Positions 54,483-63,451 of a stretch of 64,000 bases of DNA are shown here, piece after piece. The stretch lies in assembly GCF_900101345.1 (NCBI RefSeq), contig NZ_FMUX01000008.1, positions 132,650-196,649 on the forward strand, written 5' to 3'. Under the pieces are notes generated by a model. The model was given only the letters and a program-made list of their open reading frames with translations, was not told where the DNA came from and ran no database searches. This DNA comes from Desulfoluna spongiiphila (GTDB taxonomy: Bacteria; Desulfobacterota; Desulfobacteria; Desulfobacterales; Desulfolunaceae). The first letter of the stretch is position 1. Each line of letters opens with the position of its first letter. The position numbers were made by a program, and so were the translations under genes.

Positions 54483-54562
54483 GACAAATATATTTGTCTA
54501 TATCTACCTGAAAAATAAAATGACAAATATTTTTGTCGCATATATTGACAAATGTATTTGTC
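54483..54562. promoter_or_regulatory. Three palindromic operators upstream of the MFS-phosphodiesterase operon
   Basis: Three near-identical 16-base palindromes occur in 80 bases: GACAAATATATTTGTC (54483-54498), GACAAATATTTTTGTC (54522-54537) and GACAAATGTATTTGTC (54547-54562). Their shared core is GACAAAT-N2-(A/T)TTTGTC, the size and symmetry expected for a TetR- or similar dimeric repressor. They lie 317-396 bases before the MFS start. No regulator is encoded next to them. Confidence 0.7.
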
Positions 54563-54943
54563 ATTTTCGAAAACCAACCGATATGCCTTTTTTTTATGTG
54601 AAAACCGATAAGACTTCTTGGTTCCTTTCATACTTTAAGGGGGAGTCGGGGTGAAATACCTTGGTCGGCCCATGGCCTTTATTGAAAGGATTCTCGATGA
54701 ATTTGATGTTTTTTTATCGTAGCTATTCAGCTGCGGGAAAATGACCGATTTATTCGGCTAATAGGAAGGATGGTAATTCGCCCTTAAGCAATAGGCGCAA
54801 CGCTTCGCTCGCAGGCACGCCCACCACTTTGGGAAAGGGAAGGGAAAGGAGAAGCAGGGTGAGTAGCGCTCACTAAAACCCCATAACACACAGATATTAA
54901 CGTTTTGTTCACAGCAGGACATTGTGAGCAAGTGGACGTGAAG

Positions 54944-55005
54944 TAAGGCCGGTGGCCCGCGTTGCGTAAGATGGTGCGTGAGCCGCACTCTACGCAAGGA
55001 TCGAT
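54944..55005 (+). repeat. Repeat family C, diverged copy
   Basis: AAGGCCGGTGGCCCGCGTTG and GGTGCGTGAGCCGCACTCTA match the left block and core of family C with several changes. Confidence 0.5.
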
Positions 55006-55280
55006 GACACCTCTTTCGGTGGGGTCCGGTATAGGCTGGCCACATGTCCCCACGATCCAAAAAACAGCGGCTGGTAACATGCAACGTGTTCCATGGAGGC
55101 TTACCTTATAAAAGGCGGTGGCCCTTGTTTACTATGGGCACCGGGACGTCCCGTCCGTCCCGGTTTGACATATCGCACGCCAGTGCGTAGAGTGTCAGAG
55201 CACGATGGAGGGCACACGTGTCCTCACATATCCTGCATAACCATGTACATCATTACCTAACAGACATTTGGAGACCACAC

Positions 55281-56210
55281 ATGCTGAAACCTCTCGCCAG
55301 ACTCCTTGCCGCCACCTCCGCGTTCCTTATGCTATCGGCGGGTGGGGCCGGGGCCATGGAGATCGCCTCCGTCAACGACGAGGCCATCACCCTCCAGGAA
55401 CTGAACTACGCCGTCCAGACCCTTCCTGAATACAGGAAACTCCAGCAGGAGGTCCTCAAGCGCGTTATCATCAACACCCTCTACTATCAGGAAAGCGTGA
55501 AGGCCGGCACCAAGGTGGACGAGAGCCTTGTGGACTCGAACTACGAAAAGCTGAAAAGCAAGTTCACCGCAGACAAGGTCGACTTCGATCAGCTGTTGAG
55601 ATCCCAGGGCAAGACGGCGGCAGACATTAAAAACGGAATCCGAAAACAGCTCATGGTCCAGGCGTTTATCGCAGATATAGACAAGAAGGCGGGCATTGAG
55701 ATCACCGATGAAGAGGCCAAGCTCTTTTACGATGAGCAGCCCTCCCTTTTCAGCACCCCGGAAAAGGTTCGCGTCAGCCATATCCACATTGCCCTTCCCG
55801 CAGATGCCACCGACGATGAAATCAAAAAAGGCCTTGAAAAAATCCAGGCCGTTGAAAAAGAGCTGGACGCCGGCAAGCCCTTTGCCGAGGTCGCCAAGGC
55901 CCGATCCAACGCCGTTGATGCAAAGAACGGTGGGGACGTGGGCTTTATCACCAAGGACTCTCCCGTGGCCAAATCCCTTCTGGACGCCTCGTTTTCCCTT
56001 AAAAAAGGGGAGCGCAGCGGCATCATCAAATCCCTGGACGGATACCACATCATCGAGGTCACCGACCGCAAGTCACCTTCCACCATGGGCTTTGACGAGG
56101 TCAAGGATTCCATCAAAAACAACATGACAAAAGAGCGCCTGCAGATTCAGCGGGCCTACTTTGAAAAATCCATGGCAGACAAGGCCGACATCAAAATTCA
56201 CCTTAAATAG
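55281..56210 (+). CDS. Periplasmic parvulin-type peptidyl-prolyl isomerase (SurA/PpiC-like)
   Basis: The product is 309 residues from the ATG at 55281, with GGAG before it. A signal peptide (LARLLAATSAFLMLSAGGAG) is followed by a SurA-like helical N-domain (residues about 25-150). One PpiC domain follows at about 163-262: VRVSHIHIALP, KNGGDVGFIT, FSLKKGERSGIIKSLDGYHI. A C-terminal helix returns to the N-domain. It would help fold outer-membrane proteins, of which several are encoded in this window. It is 16 bases before the FabH-like gene. Confidence 0.87.
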   Translation: MLKPLARLLAATSAFLMLSAGGAGAMEIASVNDEAITLQELNYAVQTLPEYRKLQQEVLKRVIINTLYYQESVKAGTKVDESLVDSNYEKLKSKFTADKVDFDQLLRSQGKTAADIKNGIRKQLMVQAFIADIDKKAGIEITDEEAKLFYDEQPSLFSTPEKVRVSHIHIALPADATDDEIKKGLEKIQAVEKELDAGKPFAEVAKARSNAVDAKNGGDVGFITKDSPVAKSLLDASFSLKKGERSGIIKSLDGYHIIEVTDRKSPSTMGFDEVKDSIKNNMTKERLQIQRAYFEKSMADKADIKIHLK

Positions 56211-56226
56211 AAAGGAACATGCATAT

Positions 56227-57240
56227 ATGAAACGAAGTGTAATCAGAGGCACCGGCCGGTGTATTCCGTCCCGATGCGTCACCAACGACGATCTTTCCAA
56301 AATGATGGACACCAACGACGAGTGGATCCAGCAGCGTACCGGCATCAAGACCCGCCACTGGGTCCCGGAAGGGGAGATCGTCGGGGCGTCCGACCTTGCC
56401 CTGGAAGCGGCCCAAAAGGCACTGGACAAGGCAGGCTGGGAAGCCGAAGAGTTGGACCTGATCATCTTCGCCACCCTGAGCCCGGACATCTTTTTCCCCG
56501 GTTCCGGTTGCCTTCTTCAGGCCAAACTGGGCCTCTCCGAGACACCGGCCCTTGATATCCGCCAGCAGTGCACCGGTTTTCTCTACGGTATGAGCACAGC
56601 AGACGCCTACATCCGCAGCGGCATGTACAACAAGATCCTTGTCATCGGCGCCGAAGTCCACAGCACGGGGCTGGATAAGACCACCGCAGGCCGCGACGTG
56701 GCCGTGCTCTTCGGAGACGGCGCAGGCGCCGTCTGCCTGGAGGGAATCGAGACAGAGAAGAATGTCGGGATCCTCGGCACCATCTTGAAGGCCGACGGCA
56801 AGTTCGCCGACAAACTGATGCTGGAACTGCCTGCCTCCAAATACCCGGAGCGCATCAACGCCGAGCTGCTCAAGACCGGCGGCCAGTTCCCCACCATGGA
56901 CGGCACCCGCATCTTCAAACTTGCCCTGCGAAAGCTCCCCGAGGTAACCCGGGAAGTTCTGGAGCAGGCCGGCATGAGCCTTGAGGAGATCGACATGGTG
57001 ATCCCCCACCAGGCCAACCTGCGCATCAACGAAGCCTACCAGAAAACCCTGGGGCTCCCTGACGACAAGATCTTCAACAACATTCAGAAATACGGCAACA
57101 CCACCGCTGCCACCATTCCCATCGCCCTGGATGAAACCATCGAGCAGGGCCTTGTGAACCCCGATTCAAGCACCGTCCTCTTCTCGGCCCTCGGCGCCGG
57201 GCTCACCTGGGCGGCCATGATCTATCGCTTCGGCGACTAA
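56227..57240 (+). CDS. 3-oxoacyl-ACP synthase III (FabH-like)
   Basis: The 337-residue product has the ketoacyl synthase III triad: Cys115 in DIRQQCTGFLYG, His261 in IPHQANLRI and Asn291 in YGNTTAATIP. DEWIQQRTGIKTRHW and LFGDGAGAVCLE are further family blocks. It would start or condense acyl chains. Because it is paired with a periplasmic chaperone rather than with the fab cluster, it might serve a special product rather than general fatty-acid initiation; that is inference. The start at 56227 is followed directly by the conserved fold; the spacing to AAAGGAA is slightly long. Confidence 0.85.
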   Translation: MKRSVIRGTGRCIPSRCVTNDDLSKMMDTNDEWIQQRTGIKTRHWVPEGEIVGASDLALEAAQKALDKAGWEAEELDLIIFATLSPDIFFPGSGCLLQAKLGLSETPALDIRQQCTGFLYGMSTADAYIRSGMYNKILVIGAEVHSTGLDKTTAGRDVAVLFGDGAGAVCLEGIETEKNVGILGTILKADGKFADKLMLELPASKYPERINAELLKTGGQFPTMDGTRIFKLALRKLPEVTREVLEQAGMSLEEIDMVIPHQANLRINEAYQKTLGLPDDKIFNNIQKYGNTTAATIPIALDETIEQGLVNPDSSTVLFSALGAGLTWAAMIYRFGD

Positions 57241-57266
57241 GCAGCTTTTCCAACACAGCCATAAAA

Positions 57267-57307
57267 AAAACGGAGTCGCTTCAATATGAAGCGGCTCCGT
57301 TTTTTTG
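57267..57307. terminator. Bidirectional rho-independent terminator
   Basis: AAACGGAGTCGCTTC and GAAGCGGCTCCGTTT pair around a five-base loop. T-tracts follow on both strands, so it can end both the FabH-like and the pgi transcripts. Confidence 0.85.
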
Positions 57308-57344
57308 TTTTGGGCGTAACTACTCAGACCATAATAACGAAAGC

Positions 57345-57509
57345 GCCTCCGGCGGCCCTGCCGGGGGCTAAACTTTTGCCTGATTTTATATTTTTAAAAA
57401 ACAGATTCAGTCCAGCCTTGGCCAAAGGCGGATGTGATTTGCCCCGAGGAACGAGGGAAAAACGCATCCGCAACCTGCTTTCAAGGTGGCACACCTTGCC
57501 GCCGGAGGC
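57345..57509 (+). repeat. Repeat family A, complete reference copy
   Basis: The best-preserved copy, 165 bases. It begins GCCTCCGGCGGCCCTGCCGG, then GGGGCTAAACTTTTG, a variable middle, the hairpin at 57428-57471 (GCGGATGTGATTTGCCC, loop CGAGGAACGA, GGGAAAAACGCATCCGC), the AAGGTGGCACACCTT hairpin, and the closing GCCGCCGGAGGC, which is the inverted repeat of the start. It lies between two convergent genes. Confidence 0.85.
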
Positions 57510-57516
57510 ATTTTAC

Positions 57517-59151
57517 TTAAAGGGGCAACCGTCCGGCAAACAGCCGCTCCAAATAGAACCGGGTGATCTCATCCATATGGCCGAAGCTGTGCTCCGGGTT
57601 CGTATTGCGCGCCACGATCTCGCGGCGCAGGTCGTTGGCGATGGTTTTGCCCAGTTCCACCCCGAACTGATCGAAGGGGTTGATGTCCCAGATAAAGGCC
57701 TTGTACACCGTCTGTGCCTCGTAATAGGCAAGGAGACGCCCCACATTCACCGGGGAAAGATCGTTCATCAAAAGGGTGGAGGAGGGGCGGTTGCCCTGAA
57801 AAAACCGGGTCTTCTCCTCGGAATCTTTCCCCACGGCAAGGGCCGTGGCCTGGGAGATGAGGTTGGCCCAGAGCTCCTGGTGGTTGCTCACTCCGTGGGG
57901 TCTGCAGCCCCCTTCCGGGTACTGGGGCGTGATCACCCCGATGAAATCGATGGGGAAGGGGTGCCCCTGGTGGGCAAGCTGGAAAAAGGAGTGCTGGGCG
58001 TTGGTGCCGGGCTCTCCGAAGATGATCACCCCGGAGGACTGATCGATCTCGTAGTTGTTAATGGTGACGGACTTGCCGTTGCTCTCCATGTTCAACTGCT
58101 GGATATGGGGCGCCAGCTTGGAGAGGGGGGAGGCATATGGGATCACGGCCTGGGCCTGGTACCCGAGAAAATTGTTGTTCCAGATCCCGATGAGGGCCGA
58201 CACCAGGGGGATGTTTTCAGGGGAGGGGGCATACTTGGTGTGAATGTCCATCTCCCGGGCCCCTTCAAGGAACTGATTGAACCGATCGTAGCCCAGGTAG
58301 AGGCTCAGGGGCACGCCGCCCACCGCCGATGTCACGCTGAATCGCCCGCCGATAAAGTCGAACATGTGAAAGGTCTCGATGCCGGACTCTTTGCCTTTGT
58401 CCCCGGGGCTTCCCTTGCTGGTGACGGTGACGAAGTGCTTCATGGCGTCCAGGCCGCAGGCGGTCATATACGCCTTCATCTGCTGGGCGTTGGCCATGGT
58501 CTCCACGGTGGTGAAGCTCTTGGAGATAACGATGCAGAGGGTGGTCTCCGGGTCGATCTTGGTCTTGATGGTCTCGAAATTGTGGGAATCCACATTGGAG
58601 AGAAAGTGCAGCTCCAGCCCCTTGTCCGCATAGGCAAACAGGGCGTTGGCCACAAACTCGGTGCCGAGGTACGAGCCCCCGATGCCGATGACCACGAGGT
58701 GACGAAACGTTTTGCCGGTGCTGCCGCACACCGTGCCGTCGTGGACTTTTTCGCTGAAGTCCCTCATCTGGCGACGCACGGCGTCGATCTCCTCCATCAC
58801 GTTGACCCCGTCCACGCAGATGGACTGCCCGGAAAAGCTGCGGGCAGCCGTGTGAAGAGCCGCCCGGTTTTCCGTCACATTGACCTTGAGGCCTTCCACC
58901 TTGTCGCGATATTTGCGATGGACTTTCGCGGTCTTGGCGAGTTCAAAAAGGAGATCCATGGTCTTGCGGGTGACCCGCTGCCGCGAAAAATCATAGAAAA
59001 AGTCCACATGCTTCAGGGAGAACTCCTTCATCCGGCCTTGTTGTTGAACCAGCTGCTTCAAATGGTATTCAGGCCTCTTCATCTCTTCCGCATGCGCTTT
59101 CAGTTTTTTCCACACAGGGGTTTTGCTGATCCTGAATCCTTTTTCAGCCAT
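57517..59151 (-). CDS. pgi: Glucose-6-phosphate isomerase
   Basis: The product is 543 residues from the ATG at 59151, with GGAGAG just before it. It interconverts glucose 6-phosphate and fructose 6-phosphate. Family blocks are present: VVIGIGGSYLGTEFVANAL for the sugar-phosphate loop, ISKSFTTVETMANAQ, GGRFSVTSAVGGVPLSLYLG as PROSITE signature 1, and INPFDQFGVELGKTIANDL as signature 2. Length is normal for the bacterial long form. It faces the FabH-like gene across the bidirectional terminator and a family A repeat. Confidence 0.94.
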   Translation of the reverse strand: MAEKGFRISKTPVWKKLKAHAEEMKRPEYHLKQLVQQQGRMKEFSLKHVDFFYDFSRQRVTRKTMDLLFELAKTAKVHRKYRDKVEGLKVNVTENRAALHTAARSFSGQSICVDGVNVMEEIDAVRRQMRDFSEKVHDGTVCGSTGKTFRHLVVIGIGGSYLGTEFVANALFAYADKGLELHFLSNVDSHNFETIKTKIDPETTLCIVISKSFTTVETMANAQQMKAYMTACGLDAMKHFVTVTSKGSPGDKGKESGIETFHMFDFIGGRFSVTSAVGGVPLSLYLGYDRFNQFLEGAREMDIHTKYAPSPENIPLVSALIGIWNNNFLGYQAQAVIPYASPLSKLAPHIQQLNMESNGKSVTINNYEIDQSSGVIIFGEPGTNAQHSFFQLAHQGHPFPIDFIGVITPQYPEGGCRPHGVSNHQELWANLISQATALAVGKDSEEKTRFFQGNRPSSTLLMNDLSPVNVGRLLAYYEAQTVYKAFIWDINPFDQFGVELGKTIANDLRREIVARNTNPEHSFGHMDEITRFYLERLFAGRLPL

Positions 59152-59515
59152 CGTCTCTCCAATTCGTGTTGTTGTGATTCCGCTAGGCAATCGGGGTTAA
59201 AAAACGTTAAATTATACGGGTGGTGACGTGGGTGTGACAAGGAAAAAAATATCCGCGACGTCCCTGAAGACCCAAGGCACCGAATCATCGGGATATCCCG
59301 GATTTACTGCCCGGTGTGGGCATCAGCTCACCGTTTTTAAACGCCCTGCAAATACCCTGTGACACCATGCCGGGCCCCACAGGCCCAAAGGGGCAGCAGG
59401 TACGGCTGTGGCGGTGGTTCTGCCCACCGGGCTTTCCCTTGACTTGCCATTCACCAGCCGTTAAAAACATGATATTTATGAACCTGACCACACCATCCTA
59501 CCATAAGAGGCAATC
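59152..59515. other. Intergenic region of about 360 bases, nothing recognised
   Basis: The gap between divergent pgi and the beta-helix protein gene. It should carry both promoters, but no element stands out. Confidence 0.5.
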
Positions 59516-60763
59516 ATGAACGATACAGAACCCAATGAAAAAATTCGTGCGCTCCTGGATAAAGGGGTCACCATCCCCGCGCCCATGAGCATAGACATTG
59601 CCCCGGATGTCCATATCGATCGTATCTCAGGCGACGGCGTGACCCTCCACAGGGGCTGCCGAATCTCCGGGGAATCCACCTACATCGGTCCGGGGTCAAT
59701 CCTCGGTGAAGAGGCCCCCATGACCGTTGACTCCTGCCAGCTGGCCAAAGGGGTCCGCCTCAAAGGGGGATTTGCCCAGAAAACCGTTTTCCTGGAAAAG
59801 GCACAGGCAGGCTCCGGCGCCCACCTGCGCGAAGGCACCGTGCTGGAAGAGGAGGCCTCATGCGCCCACACCGTGGGACTCAAGCAGACCATCCTGCTCC
59901 CCTTTGTCACCCTGGGAAGCCTCATCAACTTCTGTGATGTCCTCATGGCAGGGGGCACCAGCCGCAAAGACCACAGCGAGGTGGGCAGCTCCTACATCCA
60001 CTTCAACTTCACCCCCAACCAGGACAAGGCCACCGCCTCCCTCCTGGGCAACGTCCCCGAAGGGGTGATGCTGGACAAACGCCCCATCTTCCTGGGAGGG
60101 CAGGGGGGGCTTGTGGGGCCGTGTCATCTGGCCTTCGGCACCGTGGTGGCCGCAGGTACTCTCATGCGTAAAGATGAAGAGACAGAAGGACGACTTCATT
60201 TCGGCGGCGCCATGCGGGCTGGGTCCGTTGCCGCCCCCGAAGGGATCTACCAGAATGTCAACCGCATCGTGAAACACAACATCCGATACATGGGCAACCT
60301 CCTGGCCCTGACAGCCTGGACCCGGGACGTCCGAAGCGCCTTTGTGGGCAGGGCCTACCCCAAGGCCGTGCATGAAGGCCACCTGGCCAACCTTGAAGGG
60401 GCCCTTACCGAGCGTATCAAACGCTTCCGCGCCTTTGCCGAGAAACTGCCCGCCTCCCTTGCACGTGGTGTGGAAAAGGGGACGGTCCCCGCGGACTCTT
60501 CCCTTGCCGCTCAGAAACAGGAGGTGGCCTCGGGGCTCCAGGCCTTTGAGGATGCCCTCCATGGGTTCACCATCCCCGACGCCCAACCCCAACTTCCCGG
60601 CGCCTTTGGCGAGGCCCTGGACCAGATGGCCGGGGCCGGATACATCGACAGCATCCACGGCCTGGACGACTGGCACCGCACCAAAGGGCGGGACTGGCTC
60701 TTTGACATCGTTCGCCGGACCGAAGACATGGCCGCCCGGCACTTCCCCTTAACCTATGCTTAA
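59516..60763 (+). CDS. GlmU-like left-handed beta-helix protein without nucleotidyltransferase domain
   Basis: The 415-residue product has hexapeptide-type repeats in its first half (for example TYIGPGSILGEEAPMTV, AQAGSGAHLREGTVL, CAHTVGLKQTILLPFVTLGS) and then INFCDVLMAGGTSRKDHSEV, a region similar to the acyltransferase part of UDP-GlcNAc pyrophosphorylase-like proteins. The C-terminal 120 residues are helical (TERIKRFRAFAEKLPASLAR). The G-x-G-T-R-M nucleotidyltransferase motif of GlmU is absent. It lies 38 bases before glmM in the same operon, so a role in UDP-GlcNAc synthesis or amino-sugar modification is likely but unproved. AGAGG precedes the ATG. Confidence 0.72.
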   Translation: MNDTEPNEKIRALLDKGVTIPAPMSIDIAPDVHIDRISGDGVTLHRGCRISGESTYIGPGSILGEEAPMTVDSCQLAKGVRLKGGFAQKTVFLEKAQAGSGAHLREGTVLEEEASCAHTVGLKQTILLPFVTLGSLINFCDVLMAGGTSRKDHSEVGSSYIHFNFTPNQDKATASLLGNVPEGVMLDKRPIFLGGQGGLVGPCHLAFGTVVAAGTLMRKDEETEGRLHFGGAMRAGSVAAPEGIYQNVNRIVKHNIRYMGNLLALTAWTRDVRSAFVGRAYPKAVHEGHLANLEGALTERIKRFRAFAEKLPASLARGVEKGTVPADSSLAAQKQEVASGLQAFEDALHGFTIPDAQPQLPGAFGEALDQMAGAGYIDSIHGLDDWHRTKGRDWLFDIVRRTEDMAARHFPLTYA

Positions 60764-60801
60764 GCCATGGGCCACAACCCATTGAAACCAAGGTGATATC
60801 A

Positions 60802-62145
60802 ATGAAATTATTCGGAACCGACGGCATTCGCGGCACCTTCAATAAAGAGCCCATGACCGTGGAAACCGCCCTGCGGGTGGGTCAAGCCGTGGCAGCTACC
60901 TTTGCCACCCCCTCAAAGCATACCGTTGTCATCGGGCGAGATACCCGGCAATCTGGCCAGGCCCTCACCTCGGCCCTGGCCGCAGGCGTCATGAGCATGG
61001 GGGCCCATGTGGCCCTTGCAGGCGTTATCCCCACCCCCGGGGTGGCCTTTCTCACGGCAGCCCATGACGAAGCAGCCGTGGGCGTGGTGATCTCCGCCTC
61101 CCACAACCCCTTTGAAGACAACGGCATCAAGCTGTTCGATGAAAACGGGTATAAATTCGATACATCCGTGGAATCAGGCATCGAATCCCTGGTGGCGGAT
61201 TCCGAATCCCTGATAACACGGCGGGAAGCCTCATCCTCCGTGGGGAGCATGAACCACATCCCCCACGCCGTGACGCGATACCTGGGATTCCTGAAAGAGG
61301 CATGCCCCGTTGATCTCTCCGGGCTGAACCTGGTGGCCGACGCGTCCAACGGAGCCGCAAGCAGCCTGGTGGAACCCCTCCTCAAGGGAGCAGGGGCCGA
61401 GCTGACCCTCATCAACGCCGCCCCCAACGGAATCAACATCAACGCAGGCTGCGGTTCCGAGCACCCCGAGGAAGTGCAGGCCCTGGTGACCTCGTCAGGA
61501 GCCCGCGCGGGCCTTGCCTTCGACGGCGACGCCGATCGGCTGATCTGCGTGGATGAAACAGGGGAAGTTGTCTCCGGGGACCAGGTCATCGCCATTGTGG
61601 CCGGTCACTACCGGACCCACGGGCTCCTTGCCAACGACACCGTGGTCACAACCGTCATGAGCAACATGGGCCTGTCCGCCTGCCTGAAAGAGCAGGGGAT
61701 ATCCCACACCAAAAGCGCCGTGGGGGACCGCCACGTTATGCTCGCCATGAAAGAGCAGGGGGCCGTGGTGGGCGGCGAGGACTCCGGTCACATGATCTTC
61801 CTGGATCGCCACACCACCGGCGACGGCCTGTTGAGCGCGCTGCTCCTCCTCACTGTCCTGGCAGAGACCGGCAAGCCTTTGTCCGAGTTGAAACAGACCA
61901 TGACCGTGTTTCCCCAGATGCTCATCAACGTAGACGTCTCCGAGAAAAAGCCCCTGGAGGAACTCACCGAGGTTCCCAGGGCAATTGACGAAGCGGAGAA
62001 AGCCCTGAACGGCAAAGGCCGCACCCTGGTACGCTACTCCGGAACCCAGAAGATGCTCCGGGTGATGGTGGAAGGGGAGGATGCCGAACTCACCCGGTAC
62101 TGGGCCGAGGCCATTGCCGAAGCCGTTCGCCGTGAAATCGGGTAA
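60802..62145 (+). CDS. glmM: Phosphoglucosamine mutase
   Basis: The product is 447 residues from the ATG at 60802 (AAGGTG precedes it). The enzyme converts glucosamine 6-phosphate to glucosamine 1-phosphate for UDP-GlcNAc synthesis. MKLFGTDGIRG opens the fold, the phosphoserine is Ser100 in VVISASHNPFEDNG, the metal loop is DGDADRL (from 241), the sugar-binding loop is GGEDSGHMIF, and the phosphate loop is RYSGTQKMLRVMVEG near the end. The Ser-His-Asn context and length fit GlmM better than other phosphohexomutases. Confidence 0.92.
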   Translation: MKLFGTDGIRGTFNKEPMTVETALRVGQAVAATFATPSKHTVVIGRDTRQSGQALTSALAAGVMSMGAHVALAGVIPTPGVAFLTAAHDEAAVGVVISASHNPFEDNGIKLFDENGYKFDTSVESGIESLVADSESLITRREASSSVGSMNHIPHAVTRYLGFLKEACPVDLSGLNLVADASNGAASSLVEPLLKGAGAELTLINAAPNGININAGCGSEHPEEVQALVTSSGARAGLAFDGDADRLICVDETGEVVSGDQVIAIVAGHYRTHGLLANDTVVTTVMSNMGLSACLKEQGISHTKSAVGDRHVMLAMKEQGAVVGGEDSGHMIFLDRHTTGDGLLSALLLLTVLAETGKPLSELKQTMTVFPQMLINVDVSEKKPLEELTEVPRAIDEAEKALNGKGRTLVRYSGTQKMLRVMVEGEDAELTRYWAEAIAEAVRREIG

Positions 62146-62161
62146 AGGATATTAAAAAACA

Positions 62162-62244
62162 GCCTCCGGCGGCGAGGTGAGCCACCTCGAAAGCTGGTTG
62201 CCATTGCGCTTCGCCCTTCGTTCCTCAGGGCAAATCACAATGGC
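62162..62244 (-). repeat. Repeat family A, 3' module, minus orientation
   Basis: On the minus strand: stem GCCATTGTGATTTGCCCT, loop GAGGAACGA, arm AGGGCGAAGCGCAATGGC, then GAGGTGGCTCACCTC and GCCGCCGGAGGC. The lower stem GCCATTG/CAATGGC differs from, but pairs as well as, GCGGATG/CATCCGC of the reference copy. It lies between convergent genes. Confidence 0.8.
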
Positions 62245-62308
62245 GTTGGCTGCGGGCTGCGTCCTCGACAGGGCCGCTGTAGGAAGAAATGTCCCACACC
62301 CAAACAAA

Positions 62309-62352
62309 AAACGGCCCGTGTCACCCCAGTAAAACAGGGACACGGGCCGTTT
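62309..62352 (-). terminator. Rho-independent terminator of the Bax-inhibitor gene
   Basis: ACGGCCCGTGTC pairs with GACACGGGCCGT on the minus strand and is followed by a run of T. It lies 30 bases beyond the gene end. Confidence 0.82.
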
Positions 62353-62381
62353 GAATTTTCTCAGCGACGCAGCGGGATACG

Positions 62382-63083
62382 CTATTCGCGATTCCCCATG
62401 ATGCGAAGAAGCATGAGGAAGAGGTTGATAAAATCAAGGTAGAGGGTGAGGGCACCCATGATGGCACCTTTGCGCAGGGTTCCTGCGTCAAGGTCTCCGG
62501 GCTGGGAGAGGGCCATGGTCTTGATTTTCTGGGTGTCGTAAGCGGTGAGGCCCACAAAAACGATGACCCCCACGTAGGAGATGATCATGGACATACCGGA
62601 ACTTCTGAGGAAGATGTTCACCACCGTGGCGATGATGATGCCGATGAGGCCCATGAACATAAAGTTGCCCATGCCCGTCAAATCTTTTTTGGTTACCATC
62701 CCGTAGACACTGCACGCCCCGAACATCGCCGCACAGACCACGAAAGTCGAGAAAATGGACGATCGGGTGTAGACGATAAAAATGGAGGCAAGGGTGGCGC
62801 CGTTTAATGCGGAGTAGAGCATGAAGAGCAGGGTGGCCGTACCTGCTTTTATCCGTTGGATACCGGCGGAAATGGCAACGACCATGCCGAGTTCAGCAAT
62901 AATCAGCCCGAAAAAGACCATGCGGTTGCCAAAGATCAGCTGAAGCATTGCTTGAGAGTTTGCCACATACCACGCCACGCCGGCGGTAAGAAGAAGTCCC
63001 ACCGCCATCCAGTTGTAAACACTCATGAGAAACGTGTTTACCGCTGCCTGGGAACGGACATTTTGAACAGATGAAGACTGCAT
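62382..63083 (-). CDS. Bax inhibitor-1 family membrane protein (YccA/YbhL-like)
   Basis: The 233-residue product has seven hydrophobic helices with the bacterial BI-1 signature: FLMSVYNWMAVGLLLTAGVA at the N-terminus, and SVYGMVTKKDLTGMGNFMF followed by MGLIGIIIATVVN in the middle. VGVIVFVGLTAYDTQKIK near the end is the most conserved block and holds the Asp of the proton/calcium site. The last helix reads GALTLYLDFINLFLMLLRI. Members conduct calcium or modulate membrane proteases; the role here is not known. GGAGG precedes the ATG. Confidence 0.9.
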   Translation of the reverse strand: MQSSSVQNVRSQAAVNTFLMSVYNWMAVGLLLTAGVAWYVANSQAMLQLIFGNRMVFFGLIIAELGMVVAISAGIQRIKAGTATLLFMLYSALNGATLASIFIVYTRSSIFSTFVVCAAMFGACSVYGMVTKKDLTGMGNFMFMGLIGIIIATVVNIFLRSSGMSMIISYVGVIVFVGLTAYDTQKIKTMALSQPGDLDAGTLRKGAIMGALTLYLDFINLFLMLLRIMGNRE

Positions 63084-63451
63084 TGATCCTCCGAATTGAG
63101 AAGTTGATGATGACGCCGCAATATTGCGAGGCTATCTCGTTGGATACCGGACCCACTTCAGAACCATCCGGGCCCACAGAGAAAAAGATAACACAGGTAT
63201 TCGCGATTTCAACCTGTAAAACGAGATAATGGGCCACGGAGACCCTTAATAAGGGAACACCGAGCCCAAAAGGGGCCTTCATGTCAAAAATGTAATGGCT
63301 GCGAGGAACACATCGCCGGGACACAAGAGGCTGAGGGACCGTCAACAGTCACTTGACCTTTTTCCGGGATACGGTTAAGCGAAGGGAAGCACACAGGCTG
63401 CGGCTACCTGAACGATTTTGATGAATAGAACCATTGACGACGGAACCGACC
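63084..63451. other. Intergenic region of about 370 bases, nothing recognised
   Basis: The gap between divergent genes. It should hold the Bax-inhibitor promoter near its left end. No repeat or supported gene is seen. Confidence 0.5.

Larger units (their letters stand above)
54167..55280. other. A/T-rich control region and repeat upstream of the MFS gene
   Basis: No supported gene in 1.1 kb. The left part is A/T-rich and holds the triple palindrome (54483-54562). The right part has a family C repeat (54944-55005). Short minus-strand frames here are not convincing. No regulator gene is adjacent. Confidence 0.6.

Noticed and set aside
54425..54631. 68-codon minus-strand frame over the triple palindrome
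   Set aside because: It has no good ribosome-binding site, a Tyr/Lys/Ser-rich translation of A/T-rich repeats, and overlaps an obvious operator array.
57286..59226. 646-codon plus-strand frame opposite pgi
   Set aside because: The pgi product on the minus strand has all catalytic motifs; the long opposite frame is a G+C codon-bias shadow with a histidine/glycine-rich translation.
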